DNA of 64,000 nucleotides from Streptomyces sp. TRM68367 (GCF_014495685.1 NZ_JACTVI010000040.1:1-64000), one strand, 5' to 3'. Counted from the stretch's first letter, positions 32,671 through 41,572 are shown. Translations and numbers: made by a program. Notes: a model not told the origin generated them from the sequence alone.

Positions 32671-33438
32671 TCAGATCCCCACAGTGAAGCCGTTGGACCA
32701 GGTCTGCATCTGCTCGAGGATGCGGTCCCAGGCGCCGGACAACAGCAGCACACCGGTCACGATCATCATGGTGCCGCCAACGCGCATCACCCAGACGTAG
32801 TGGCGCTTGACCCAGCCGAACGCGCCGAGCGCCTTGCGGAAGGCGACGGCGGCGAGCACGAAGGGCACGCCGAGGCCCAGGCAGTACGCGACCGTCAGCA
32901 GGGCCCCGCGGCCCGCGCTGCCCTGGTTGGAGGAGAGCATCAGCACGGAGGAGAGGGTCGGGCCGATGCACGGCGTCCAGCCGATCCCGAACAGCGCGCC
33001 CAGCAGCGGGGCACCGATCAGGCCGCTCACCGGCCGCTTGTGGAGGCGGAACTCGCGCTGGGTGAACCAGGGCATCAGCCCCATGAAGAAGACACCCATG
33101 GCGATCATGAGTACGCCGAGCACCTTGGACATGACGCCCCGCTCCTCCTGGAGCGTTTGGCCGAAGTACCCGAACAGGGCCCCGCTGGAGACGAACACGG
33201 CGGTGAAGCCGAGCACGAACAGGGAGGCGCCGGCGACCATCCGCCCGCGCCGGGCCTCGGCGAGGTCGGTGCCGGTGACGCCGGTGACGTACGACAGATA
33301 GCCGGGCACGAGCGGCAGGACGCACGGCGAGAAGAACGAGACGAGGCCGCCGAGCAGGGCGACGGGCAGGGCCACGAGCAGGGCGCCGTTGAGCACCGTG
33401 CCGTTGTAGCCCGCCGCGGCAAGTGTGGTGACGGTCAC
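32671..33438 (-). CDS. ccdA: CcdA-type thiol-disulfide membrane protein
   Basis: A 255-residue CcdA/DsbD-beta family membrane protein with six helices, passing reducing equivalents from cytoplasmic thioredoxin to ResA. The two redox-active cysteines lie in the conserved SFFSPCVLPLVPGYL (about residue 37) and GIGWTPCIGP (about 155). It sits between resA and resB with 1-base and 3-base gaps, a typical operon position. Confidence 0.93.
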   Translation of the reverse strand: MTVTTLAAAGYNGTVLNGALLVALPVALLGGLVSFFSPCVLPLVPGYLSYVTGVTGTDLAEARRGRMVAGASLFVLGFTAVFVSSGALFGYFGQTLQEERGVMSKVLGVLMIAMGVFFMGLMPWFTQREFRLHKRPVSGLIGAPLLGALFGIGWTPCIGPTLSSVLMLSSNQGSAGRGALLTVAYCLGLGVPFVLAAVAFRKALGAFGWVKRHYVWVMRVGGTMMIVTGVLLLSGAWDRILEQMQTWSNGFTVGI

Positions 33439-33439
33439 G

Positions 33440-34084
33440 TCACTTCTCCGCCAGGACCGGCTTGATCATGGCGCGCAGCTTGTCCTCGGTGAGGGCCTGG
33501 AGGGTGCGCGCGGCGATCTTGCCGTCCCGGTCGATGATGAGCGTGGACGGGATGGCCTGCGGGTTGAGGGTGCCCTTCTCGAAGCGGAGCATCAGCTTGC
33601 CCGTCGGGTCGTACAGGCTGGGGTAGGTGATCCCGTACTCCTTCTCGAAGGCGAGTGCGGGGCCGGTGCCGGTGTCGCGGGTGTTGATGCCGACGAACTG
33701 TACGCCCTGGCCCTTGACGTCCTTGTAGACCTTCTCGAAGCCGGGTGCCTCGGCGCGGCAGGGCGGGCACCAGGAGCCCCACACGTTGATGACGACGACC
33801 TTGCCCTTGTAGTCGGCGACGTCCAGCTGCTTGCCGTCGACGGTCTTGCCGGACAGGTCGGGCGCGTCGTGCCGTTCGCTCTTGGCCACGGTGTCGACGC
33901 CGTCCTTGCCGAGGACGAAGTTGCTCTCGCCGCCTCCCGAGGTCCCGCCCGAGCCGCACGCGGACAGGGTCAGCGCGGCGCCGGCCGCGAGGAGGGCGGC
34001 GCGGCAGGCGCTACGGCGGACATTGTGTCGGGTGTTGCCTCGGTGGTGGGGCGAGGGCAGCGGGGCGCGGCTGGCGGCACTCAT
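33440..34084 (-). CDS. resA: ResA/TlpA-like thioredoxin lipoprotein
   Basis: A 214-residue membrane-anchored thioredoxin-fold protein that reduces the CXXCH cysteines of apocytochrome c. A lipobox (LTLSAC) lies at about residues 39-44 after a basic N-terminus. The active site WCPPCRAE is at about residue 108, and the cis-proline loop ends in PSTLIIDRDG. It is the first gene of the resA-ccdA-resB-ccsB operon. Confidence 0.93.
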   Translation of the reverse strand: MSAASRAPLPSPHHRGNTRHNVRRSACRAALLAAGAALTLSACGSGGTSGGGESNFVLGKDGVDTVAKSERHDAPDLSGKTVDGKQLDVADYKGKVVVINVWGSWCPPCRAEAPGFEKVYKDVKGQGVQFVGINTRDTGTGPALAFEKEYGITYPSLYDPTGKLMLRFEKGTLNPQAIPSTLIIDRDGKIAARTLQALTEDKLRAMIKPVLAEK

Positions 34085-34150
34085 GTGAAAAGTTTCGCAT
34101 GTCCGTTCCGAGGATCTTGCGCACCCCCCTCTCGGGCGGAAACCCGCATT

Positions 34151-34456
34151 TCAGGCGGCGTTTGGGGAGGGTGTGGCGGTGCCGGCCGGAGTGGCCTTCA
34201 GGAGCTCGCTCCACCCGCCCACGGGCTGCTGCCCGACCTCCAGACCGCGCAGCTCGGCGAGCGCCTCCGGCTTCTGTACGTCCATCCAGTCGACGAAAGC
34301 GGGCGGTCGGCTTCGGCGCGCCGGGGCGGTCGCCGGCGGAACCCGTCGCCTGGGTCGACCCGTCTGACGACGTGAGGGTGCCGCAGCCGGCGAGTCCGAC
34401 GGCGGCAGCGGGCCCGCACCGAGGCCGAGCATTCCCCTTCGGGAGAGAGTGCGCAT
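34151..34456 (-). pseudogene. Broken secreted lipoprotein gene
   Basis: MRTLSRRGMLGLGAG starts a Tat-like signal. The next frame over gives AVGLAGCGTLTSSDGS with a lipobox cysteine and a Ser/Pro-rich linker (GAPKPTA). The sequence then jumps, in the first frame again, to AFVDWMDVQKPEALAEL and VGGWSELLKA before a stop. The body of the protein is deleted and there is at least one frameshift. I do not recognise the family. It lies between resA and the histidine phosphatase, all on the minus strand. Confidence 0.7.
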
Positions 34457-34612
34457 GGCATCCCCGTTCGCCACTGTTTCTCTGAGCGGTCATCCAGTCA
34501 GAGGAAGTGAAGAACGGGGAGGTTCCGCCGGTATTCATGGGTTTCGTAACAGAGGCGGACAGCTCGTAACAGAGGCGCGCAGACAGGGCCTACGCCTCAA
34601 ACATTCGGACGC

Positions 34613-35302
34613 TTACGCGCCGAAGGCCTTGTCCTTGCCCTTCACCGGCTTGGCGCCGGCGAGGAGGTGAGCCGGGACGAGGTCGCGGGCGGGCTCGGTG
34701 TAGCCGACGGACACGATCCTGTCGCCCTGGTAGGTGAAGGACGTGAGGGAGGCGAGCGTGCACTGCCGCTTGCGTGGGTCGTGCCACAGGTGCCGCCGCT
34801 CGACGTACGACCGCACGATCCAGATCGGCAGCTGATGACCGACGAGCACGGCCTCGTGCCCCCGGGCCTGCTCCTTGGCTGCGTCCAGCGCGCCCATCAT
34901 GCGGACGACCTGGTCGACGTACGGCTCACCCCAGGACGGCCGGAAGGGGTTGACCAGGTGCTTCCAGTTGCCGGGCTTGCGCAGCGCGCCGTCGCCGACG
35001 CCGAAGGTCTTGCCCTGGAAGACGTTGCCGGCCTCGATGAGCCGCTCGTCGGTGTTCACGTCGATGCCATGTGCCTTGGCGATCGGGGTGGCCGTCTCCT
35101 GCGCGCGCTCCAGCGGGGAGGCGCAGACGTAGGTGACGTCGCGGGCGGCCAGGTGCTCGGCGACCCGGTCGGCCATGCGCCGGCCCAGCTCGGAGAGGTG
35201 GTAGCCGGGCAGTCTGCCGTACAGGATGCCGTCGGGGTTGGCGACCTCGCCGTGCCGCATGACGTGGACGACGGTGATGTCGCTGCTGTTGTTCGTGCTC
35301 AC
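34613..35302 (-). CDS. Histidine phosphatase family protein
   Basis: A 229-residue phosphoglycerate-mutase-like enzyme. The phosphohistidine loop is VHVMRHGEV (about residue 11), the second histidine lies in EAVLVGHQLPIW, and the arginine in CASPLERAQET. The GTG start overlaps the hemL stop by 4 bases, so it is translationally coupled to it. The physiological substrate is unknown. This hemL/phosphatase/res gene order is usual in Streptomyces. Confidence 0.9.
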   Translation of the reverse strand: MSTNNSSDITVVHVMRHGEVANPDGILYGRLPGYHLSELGRRMADRVAEHLAARDVTYVCASPLERAQETATPIAKAHGIDVNTDERLIEAGNVFQGKTFGVGDGALRKPGNWKHLVNPFRPSWGEPYVDQVVRMMGALDAAKEQARGHEAVLVGHQLPIWIVRSYVERRHLWHDPRKRQCTLASLTSFTYQGDRIVSVGYTEPARDLVPAHLLAGAKPVKGKDKAFGA

Positions 35303-36615
35303 GCGGTCGCCTCCGCCGCTGCTCGGGCCGCCGCCGGAAGGGCGTCGGCGATGCGCTGGACGGCCCGCTCGTCGTGCGCGGTCGAGACGAACCAGGTCTC
35401 GAAGGACGAGGGCGGCAGATAGACGCCCCCGGCGAGCATCGCGTGGAAGAACGCGGTGAACCGGAAGGACTCCTGCACCCTGGCCTCCTCGTAGTTCCGC
35501 ACGGCCCGGTCGGTGAAGAAGACGGAGAACATGTTGGAGGCGCTCTGCAGGGTGTGCGTCACGCCCTCCTTGGTCAGCGCCTCGGAGACCAGGGACTGGA
35601 TCTGCGTGGACACGGCGTTGACCTTGCCGTACGCGGCGTCGTCCAGGAGCCGCAGCTGTGCGAGCCCGGCGGCGGTGGCGACGGGGTTCCCGGAGAGGGT
35701 GCCGGCCTGGTAGACGGGCCCAGCGGGCGCGAGGTGCGCCATGACGTCCGCGCGGCCCCCGAAGGCGGCGGCCGGGAAGCCCCCGCCCATCACCTTGCCG
35801 AAGGTCATCAGGTCGGGCCGGACGCCGTCGATGCCGTACCACCCGGCGCGGCTGGTCCGGAACCCGGTCATGACCTCGTCGGAAATGTAGAGGGCGCCGT
35901 TGGCGTGACAGGCTCCCTTCAGCCCTTCATTGAACCCGGGCATCGGAGACACGACGCCCATGTTGCCCGGCGAGGCCTCGGTGATCACGCAGGCGATCTC
36001 GCCGGGATGGGCGGCGAAGGCGGCGTGCACGGCGTCGATGTCGTTGTACGGAAGGACGATGGTGTCGCCGGCCTGGGCGCCGGTGACACCCGGGGTGTCG
36101 GGCAGCGCGAAGGTGGCGACGCCGGAGCCGGCGGCGGCGAGCAGGGAGTCGACGTGGCCGTGGTAGCACCCGGCGAACTTGATCACCTTGGACCGCTGGG
36201 TGAACCCGCGGGCCAGCCGGATCGCGGACATGGTGGCCTCGGTCCCGCTCGACACGAGCCGCACCTGCTCCAGGGGCTCGACCCGGGCGATCATCTCCTC
36301 GGCGAGGGCGACCTCCCCCTCACCGGGCGTGCCGAAGGACGTACCGCGCGCGACGGCGTCCTGCACGGCGGCGATCACCTCCGGGTGGGCGTGCCCGAGG
36401 ATCATGGGACCCCACGAGCACACGAGGTCGACGTACTCCCGCCCGTCGGCGTCGGTCAGGTACGGCCCGGTGCCGGACACCATGAAACGGGGGGTGCCGC
36501 CCACGGCCCGGAAGGCGCGCACCGGCGAGTTCACACCGCCGGGCGTGACGGCCTCCGCACGGTCGAACAGAGCCTGCGAGGCCGGTGCTTCGTATGGATA
36601 TGCCAGTTCGCTCAT
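35299..36615 (-). CDS. hemL: HemL, glutamate-1-semialdehyde aminotransferase
   Basis: A 438-residue class-III PLP aminotransferase converting glutamate-1-semialdehyde to 5-aminolevulinate for heme. N-terminal TPGGVNSPVRAF, the AGCYHGHVDSLL block, DEVMTGFR and the PLP lysine in MTFGKVMGGG are all present. The ATG at 36615 (MSELAYPYE) is preferred over a longer frame. It leads the operon with the phosphatase and sits upstream of the cytochrome c maturation genes, linking heme supply to its use. Confidence 0.94.
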   Translation of the reverse strand: MSELAYPYEAPASQALFDRAEAVTPGGVNSPVRAFRAVGGTPRFMVSGTGPYLTDADGREYVDLVCSWGPMILGHAHPEVIAAVQDAVARGTSFGTPGEGEVALAEEMIARVEPLEQVRLVSSGTEATMSAIRLARGFTQRSKVIKFAGCYHGHVDSLLAAAGSGVATFALPDTPGVTGAQAGDTIVLPYNDIDAVHAAFAAHPGEIACVITEASPGNMGVVSPMPGFNEGLKGACHANGALYISDEVMTGFRTSRAGWYGIDGVRPDLMTFGKVMGGGFPAAAFGGRADVMAHLAPAGPVYQAGTLSGNPVATAAGLAQLRLLDDAAYGKVNAVSTQIQSLVSEALTKEGVTHTLQSASNMFSVFFTDRAVRNYEEARVQESFRFTAFFHAMLAGGVYLPPSSFETWFVSTAHDERAVQRIADALPAAARAAAEATA

Positions 36616-37209
36616 GACCTGCGAATTCTCCGACCTTCCTCGACTTCTCGGATGTCTCGGGCTCCGGTTGCCAGTGACCTGTTCAGGGTAGGCCAGGGGG
36701 TGCGGACGGCAGCGAGCCGCCGGGGTGGCCGCCCCCTCCCCGACCCGTTGTCCGGCATCCGCCCCGAACGGGACGGAGAGCGGATCAAGATCTGCAAAAC
36801 TGGACGTGACACACACCGCGGCTCTCGCCCCCGCCCCCGTACCCGCAGCTCATGGCGGAGGTGGTGGTCAGGGGCTGCGAAGATCCTGCGGACAGATGTT
36901 TCACCGCACGTTTCGGCGGGCGGCCGTGGGGGAGGTCACTGACACGATGATCGGGTTGCGCGGCGGGGGCCGCGCGTCCTAGAAAAGCAGTCGGGTGGAG
37001 ATATGCATCGCGGTGGCGGACTGGGCGAGGGGACTGATGATCTGGGTCCTCGACGTGCCCGGCGGGGAAGGCACCGGCGCGACGCGGAGGAAACGACCGA
37101 AGCACGTCAGGCACACGGTGTACCGAGTGAGCCGGAGCCGGCCGATCGGCGGATCGACCACGGGGCCGATCGCCTCCGGGCCGGGAGCAGGAATGGTGGT
37201 CGGGTGGGG
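36616..37209 (+). other. 594-bp region upstream of hemL and the conserved protein
   Basis: Divergent regulatory space for hemL (minus) and the gene at 37210 (plus). A plus-strand frame from 37003 (MHRGGGLGEG) continues into that gene and could be its true N-terminus, but its residues are low complexity and Arg-rich. No tRNA, repeat or clear promoter is seen. Confidence 0.35.
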
Positions 37210-37641
37210 GTGACGTACAAGTACTTCGGCGCGCCCGACGGCGCGACGGCGGCCCGGGTGCCGATCTCGATGCGTCCCGAGGAGCTCGGCGGCGACGAGC
37301 TCGGTATGAACGGCATGTTTACCAAGATCAAGCCGGAGACCATGGCGGCGATGGTCCTGACCGGCATCGAGGGCGTGCCCCTGTACAAGGTCCCGCCCCT
37401 GGAACTGGTCGTCCTGCACCCCGACTACGCGGTGGTGAAACTCCCGATGACCGTCGTCGACCCCCTGCGCGGCATCGGCGAGGAGGCGGTCGGCGCGGCG
37501 GCGTTCATCTGGTCGACGGTGCCGGACCGGGGTGGGCCGCGGGATGCGTTCAATGTGTACCAGTTGCTGCACGAGTGGCAGGACTTCAGTCATCGGTTGC
37601 ATGAGGCGGGGCATCAGGCTTATTGCCTTGTTTGGCCCTGA
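37210..37641 (+). CDS. Conserved hypothetical protein
   Basis: A 143-residue protein that looks like a conserved Streptomyces core protein without known function. Visible features are VTYKYFGAPDGATAARVP at the start, ELGMNGMFTKIKPETMAAM and VVLHPDYAVVKLPMTVVD, ending in HEAGHQAYCLVWP. There is no signal peptide or membrane helix. GTG at 37210 was chosen because conservation appears to begin there; an upstream ATG at 37003 is an alternative. Confidence 0.6.
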   Translation: MTYKYFGAPDGATAARVPISMRPEELGGDELGMNGMFTKIKPETMAAMVLTGIEGVPLYKVPPLELVVLHPDYAVVKLPMTVVDPLRGIGEEAVGAAAFIWSTVPDRGGPRDAFNVYQLLHEWQDFSHRLHEAGHQAYCLVWP

Positions 37642-37707
37642 GCTGGAGTTTCGCTGGTTTCCGGGCGGGGTTTCGGGCCCCGCCCTCGTCATGTGCCGGG
37701 AGGGTCG

Positions 37708-38023
37708 TCAGGCGGCCAGGGCACATTGAGGGCACATGGGTTTGGGAGCGGGCACTGATGATGTGCCCTGGGCTTCCAGCCCGAGGTCCTCGGTGAAGGC
37801 GTCGTCAATCGCCTTGCGGGTGCGGGTCTCGCCGGACGGCAGGCGAGCATCTCCGGCGAGCTGTCGATCCCTGCGACACGGTCGGCGACTCGGCGAGCTT
37901 CCGCGCCAGCAGCCCGTCCCCGCAGCCGACGTCCAGCGCGTCACCGCACCCTCGGGAACGGCGCGGAGGATGCCCGGATGCCGGGCGACGTTGGGCTTCC
38001 AGTACGGCTTCGGGTCGGCCTAG
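37708..38023 (-). pseudogene. Methyltransferase start joined to an integrase-like tail
   Basis: From the right, the minus strand gives DPKPYWKPNVARHPGILRAV, then in a second frame LDVGCGDGLLARKLAE (SAM motif I), then in a third VAGIDSSPEMLA. So a methyltransferase N-terminus survives with two frame changes. It then passes into PSGETRTRKAIDDAFTEDLG and ends in CPQCALAA, which resembles the C-terminus of Streptomyces tyrosine recombinases. No attachment site or other phage gene is visible nearby. The methyltransferase assignment is firmer than the integrase one. Confidence 0.6.
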
Positions 38024-38063
38024 GACCCTTCTGACCCATCAGACGGGCCCTGGTGCATCGAGG

Positions 38064-39077
38064 TCAGCCATCCCTTCGCTGACGTCGGATTCTGGCGGCC
38101 ACCTCGTTCTGTTCCGTCTCCCACCAGGGACGTACCCGTTCGGGGGCGGGTGCTTGGCCGTGGTCTGCGGGGGGTGCGGGCGCGACGGTGAGTTCCGCGT
38201 CCAGGCGGCGGTCCAGCACTGCGGTCTGAGCCTGCTCGGCGCGGTACCACTGGTGGAGCATCGCCAGCAGGAAGGGCAGCGCGACCAGTTCGGCGATGCC
38301 GATCATCGCGCCGCCGCCGACCTGCTGGTCGTACCGGACGTCCGACGACCAGGACGGCGCGTGGTGCAGATACCAGGCCCCCGCGATCAACGTGCCGTGC
38401 GTCATGACGACGACGCCGGGGACCGCGTCGACGATGCCGTCCAGGAAGATCAGTAGCGCCCGCACCGGATGCGTGCACCAGGACGGCAGCGCCTCTTCGT
38501 GGGTCAGCACCGGTACGACGACCAGGCAGCCAGCCGCCAGCAGGTGCAGGTACATCAGCTCGTGCAGCCAGCCCACGTGCAGGGCGGTGGCGAAGTACGG
38601 CGTGAAGTAGACCGTCAGCTCGGTGCCCAGCACCACGGCCGTACTCACGAAGGGGAACGTCAGCGTACGCACCACCCGGCTCGTCATCACGCCCCGGACC
38701 CGCCCCGCCGCCGCCTTTGGCAGCGCTCCGACGGCCAGCCGCAGCGGATCGCCGAGGGCCAGGCCCAGGGGCGCGACCAGATCGAGCAGGATGTTCTGGA
38801 CGGCGGCCGGCCAGAACAGCACGTGGTCGTACACGGCGAGCCCGGACATGGTGGCCGCCACCAGTCCCCCGAGCCCGATCAGCACGAAGGCGGCGACGCG
38901 GGCGGGCGGCCAGGGCTCGCCGCGCCTGCGCAGCCGGGCCACGCCCCAGCCGTAGAGCACACCCAGGACGATGACCAGCAGCAGCGCGGGGACGTCCAAC
39001 TGCCACGAGGACAGCAGCCGACCGGCGGTCGGTTCCGCGAGCTGCCCTGCCGATTCCGTCACGGCGTGACCAACCAT
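38064..39077 (-). CDS. CtaG-like cytochrome c oxidase assembly protein
   Basis: A 337-residue caa3_CtaG-family membrane protein (nine or so helices) linked to assembly or copper supply of cytochrome c oxidase. Family marks are AVYDHVLFWPAAVQNILLDL (about residue 85), LTVYFTPYFATAL, HELMYLHLLAAGCLV with likely metal-binding His and Cys, and MTHGTLIAGAWYL. The C-terminal tail is charged and soluble. It stands alone between two debris zones. Confidence 0.88.
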   Translation of the reverse strand: MVGHAVTESAGQLAEPTAGRLLSSWQLDVPALLLVIVLGVLYGWGVARLRRRGEPWPPARVAAFVLIGLGGLVAATMSGLAVYDHVLFWPAAVQNILLDLVAPLGLALGDPLRLAVGALPKAAAGRVRGVMTSRVVRTLTFPFVSTAVVLGTELTVYFTPYFATALHVGWLHELMYLHLLAAGCLVVVPVLTHEEALPSWCTHPVRALLIFLDGIVDAVPGVVVMTHGTLIAGAWYLHHAPSWSSDVRYDQQVGGGAMIGIAELVALPFLLAMLHQWYRAEQAQTAVLDRRLDAELTVAPAPPADHGQAPAPERVRPWWETEQNEVAARIRRQRRDG

Positions 39078-39289
39078 GCGGGGTGTCCTCCTCCGGGCCT
39101 CATGTGCCGAGTTGTCGTGGCGACACAGCGGGACGGTAGTCCTCGGCTGCCCCGGGCCGGGCAGCGGGGTGTCCCCCGGTGCGGGGGGCGGTACCCGGGG
39201 CGCCTGCTCCGCCCTCGCACCGTGCTCGCCCTCGACGCCCTCCGCGACCTGCGCGGCGACCTGCCCACGCCCGCGCTCACCCTCCTCAG

Positions 39290-39477
39290 CCGCTGGCCGC
39301 CCGGTTGCCGTTCCCCGGTCAGCTGCTCCTGGTTGCCTTCGCCCTGTGCACCGCCGGGCTGCTGGACCGCCATTTCATGACCGGCAGGGAGCCCCGCCAT
39401 GTGACACCCAGTACGCCGTCGTCGCCGTCGCCGTCACCGCCGCCGTCACTTGGGCCCTGCGGGCCCTGCCGGCATGA
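39290..39477 (+). pseudogene. azlC/azlD (branched-chain amino acid exporter) debris
   Basis: One frame gives LPFPGQLLLVAFALCTAGLL then DRHFMTGRE, like the last helix and tail of AzlC. The adjacent frame gives TQYAVVAVAVTAAVTWALRA then LPA and a stop, like the first helix of AzlD. The rest of both genes is absent. The 39078-39289 stretch before it is coding-like (GDLPTPALTLL) but not recognisable. Confidence 0.5.
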
Positions 39478-39484
39478 GGGTGGC

Positions 39485-39877
39485 TCACTGGAGCCGCTTG
39501 CTGAGGGTCTCGGCGTCGGCCTTGACCACGTACACCTCCCAGGGTTCCCGGCCGGGGCCGTGCACCCAGACCTTGTCCTGGAGGGCGTAGCAGCAGGCGG
39601 TGTCGTTCTCCTCGGTGGTGAACAGGCCGGCCTCGCTGAGGCGGGCGGTGGCGGTGTGGACGGATTCGGTCGACTCGACCTCGACGCCGAGGTGGTCCAG
39701 GCGGGTGGGCTCGTCCCCGGTTCCCTCGATGAGGACGAGCTTGAGCGGAGGCTCGGCGATGGCGAAGTTGGCGTAGCCGTCACGGAGTTTGGCGGGCTCG
39801 GTGCCGAACAGCTTGCTGTAGAAGGCGACCGATGCGGTGAAATCCGGGACGCGGAGGGCGAGTTGGATGCGTGACAT
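39485..39877 (-). CDS. ArsI/CadI-family VOC protein
   Basis: A 130-residue glyoxalase/VOC-fold protein. MSRIQLALRVPDFTASVAFY starts the family, and the paired cysteines of TACCYALQDK (about residue 95) followed by VWVHGPGREPWEVYVV match ArsI/CadI. ArsI is a C-As bond lyase for trivalent organoarsenicals, and CadI is a cadmium-induced relative. The neighbouring arsO gene supports an arsenic role. It lies 25 bases after arsO in the same operon. Confidence 0.85.
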   Translation of the reverse strand: MSRIQLALRVPDFTASVAFYSKLFGTEPAKLRDGYANFAIAEPPLKLVLIEGTGDEPTRLDHLGVEVESTESVHTATARLSEAGLFTTEENDTACCYALQDKVWVHGPGREPWEVYVVKADAETLSKRLQ

Positions 39878-39902
39878 GGTGTGACTCCCTGTGTGGGTTG
39901 GG

Positions 39903-41255
39903 TCAGTTTGCGCTCGGGGGCGCGGTGCCGATCTGGAGGGTCGTCGGGGTGCCGCAGCAGCTGCCGGCGGTATCGGCGCCCTGCGCGGCAGCGGGTTCGT
40001 CGTACAGGCCCGCGCCGCCGCACACGCCGGTCTCCGGCAGGGTCAGCTCGACGCGCTCGGCGGCCTCGCGGTCGCCGGCGATCGCGGCGGCGACGGAGCG
40101 GACCTGCTCGTAGCCGGTCAGCGCGAGGAACGTGGGGGCGCGGCCGTAGGACTTCATGCCGGCCAGGTAGATGTCCGGTTCGGGGTGGGAGAGTTCGCGG
40201 GCGCCGTGCGGGTAGACCGTGCCGCACGAGTGCAGGTTGGGGTCGATGAGCGGGGCCAGCGCGGCCGGGGCCTGGAGACGTTCGTCGAGGCCGAGGCGGA
40301 TCTCGGAGAGGAAGGACAGGTCGGGGCGGAAGCCGGTGAGGACGATGATCTCGTCGACCGGGTCCAGGCGGCGGCCGTCCTCGGCGACCAGGGCGAGCCG
40401 GTCGCCGTCGCGTTCCACAGCCTGGGTACGGAAGCCGGTGACGGCGGTCGCGTGACCTCTCTCCACGGCGGCCTTGGCGCGCAGACCCAGGGCGCCCCGG
40501 GCGGGGAGCTGGTCGGCCTCTCCCCCGCCGTAGGTGTCGGCGCCGATGCCGCGGCGCAGGATCCACACGGTGTGGGTGCCGGGCTCTTCCCTTGCCAGGT
40601 CCGCGAGTTGGGCGAGGGCCGTGAAGGCGGAGGCGCCGGAGCCCACGACCGCCGTACGTCTGCCCGCGTAGCGGGTGCGGACGGCCGGGTCGGTGAGGTC
40701 GGGGACGCGGTACGAGACACGGTCGGCGGCGGCCTTCTCGCCGAGGGCGGGCAGGCCGTCGGCGCCCAGGGGGCCGGGGATCGACCAGGTGCCGGAGGCG
40801 TCGATCACGGCGCGTGCGGTGATCCGCTCCTCGCGGCCGTCGGACCGCCGGACGTGCACCGCGAAGGGCTGCTCGTCGCGGTCGGCGTCGACGATGCGGT
40901 CGCGGCCCGCGCGGGCGACGCCGGTGACTGTGGCGCCGTAACGGACCCTGTCGCCGAGGACGTGGGCCAGCGGCTGGAGATACCGCTCGGCCCAGTCGCC
41001 GCCGGTCGGGTACGTGGTGCCATCGGGGCGCGTCCAGCCGGTGGGGGCGAGCAGCTTCTCGGCGGCCGGGTCGGTGACCTCGGACCACGGGGAGAACAGC
41101 CGTACACGTGCCCACTCGCGTACGGCGGTTCCGGCGGACGGGCCCGACTCCAGAACCAGGGGTTCGAGGCCGCGCGCGACAAGGTGGGCGGCGGCGGCCA
41201 GGCCGACGGGGCCGGCGCCGATGACGATGACGGGCAGGTGGTCGGGCGCGTTCAC
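39903..41255 (-). CDS. arsO: ArsO-like FAD-dependent oxidoreductase
   Basis: A 450-residue flavoprotein mono-oxygenase-like protein. The N-terminal dinucleotide motif is VIGAGPVGLAAAAHL, the second Rossmann is VVGSGASAF (about residue 213), and the C-terminal GSCCGTPTTLQIG cysteine pair is typical of ArsO. ArsO genes occur in Streptomyces arsenic islands with arsT and arsB; the reaction is not well established. The GTG at 41255 (VNAPDHLP) has GGGG upstream. It precedes the arsI/cadI-like gene. No arsR, arsB or arsC lies within the window. Confidence 0.85.
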   Translation of the reverse strand: MNAPDHLPVIVIGAGPVGLAAAAHLVARGLEPLVLESGPSAGTAVREWARVRLFSPWSEVTDPAAEKLLAPTGWTRPDGTTYPTGGDWAERYLQPLAHVLGDRVRYGATVTGVARAGRDRIVDADRDEQPFAVHVRRSDGREERITARAVIDASGTWSIPGPLGADGLPALGEKAAADRVSYRVPDLTDPAVRTRYAGRRTAVVGSGASAFTALAQLADLAREEPGTHTVWILRRGIGADTYGGGEADQLPARGALGLRAKAAVERGHATAVTGFRTQAVERDGDRLALVAEDGRRLDPVDEIIVLTGFRPDLSFLSEIRLGLDERLQAPAALAPLIDPNLHSCGTVYPHGARELSHPEPDIYLAGMKSYGRAPTFLALTGYEQVRSVAAAIAGDREAAERVELTLPETGVCGGAGLYDEPAAAQGADTAGSCCGTPTTLQIGTAPPSAN

Positions 41256-41271
41256 TTGATTCCCCTTTGTT

Positions 41272-41328
41272 TCGACGTTCGTCGATGCCTTACGACGCAA
41301 GCATGACCCTTGATTCGACGTACGTCAA
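41272..41328 (-). promoter_or_regulatory. Promoter and ArsR-like operators of arsO
   Basis: On the minus strand, TTGACG and CATGCT are 17 bases apart. The -35 sits in TTGA-N11-TCAA (41310-41328), and a second palindrome TCGACG-TT-CGTCGA is at 41272-41285 between promoter and start. Both resemble ArsR/SmtB-type sites. Confidence 0.55.
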
Positions 41329-41370
41329 CATAGACATGCATCTCATCAGCGCGGGCGCTGCTGACCACGG

Positions 41371-41480
41371 CACCGGCCCGTCACGACCGGAACCGGCCAG
41401 GCCCGCGGCCACGGTCACCGGCCCGTCACGACCGGAACCGGCCAGGCCCGCGGCCACGGTCACCGGCCCGTCACGACCGG
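41371..41480. repeat. 45-bp tandem repeat (2.4 copies)
   Basis: A 45-base unit starting CACCGGCCCGTCACGACCGG is repeated exactly at 41371-41415 and 41416-41460, with a partial third copy to 41480. It lies between the ars promoter and the end of the Imm5-like gene. Both strands read as 15-residue repeats, but no gene uses them convincingly. Confidence 0.85.
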
Positions 41481-41572
41481 CGCCGGGAACCTCCCCATCG
41501 AGTCGTCGAGGTGGTCGCCGCAGGCTCCTGCCGGTAGCTCCACGGTCCAAGAGTGCTGTCGCCCGCTCGGCT

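Noticed and set aside
37003..37209. Extended start of the conserved protein at 37210
   Set aside because: The extra 69 residues are Arg- and Gly-rich and look like non-coding composition. The choice is uncertain and is noted in the feature.
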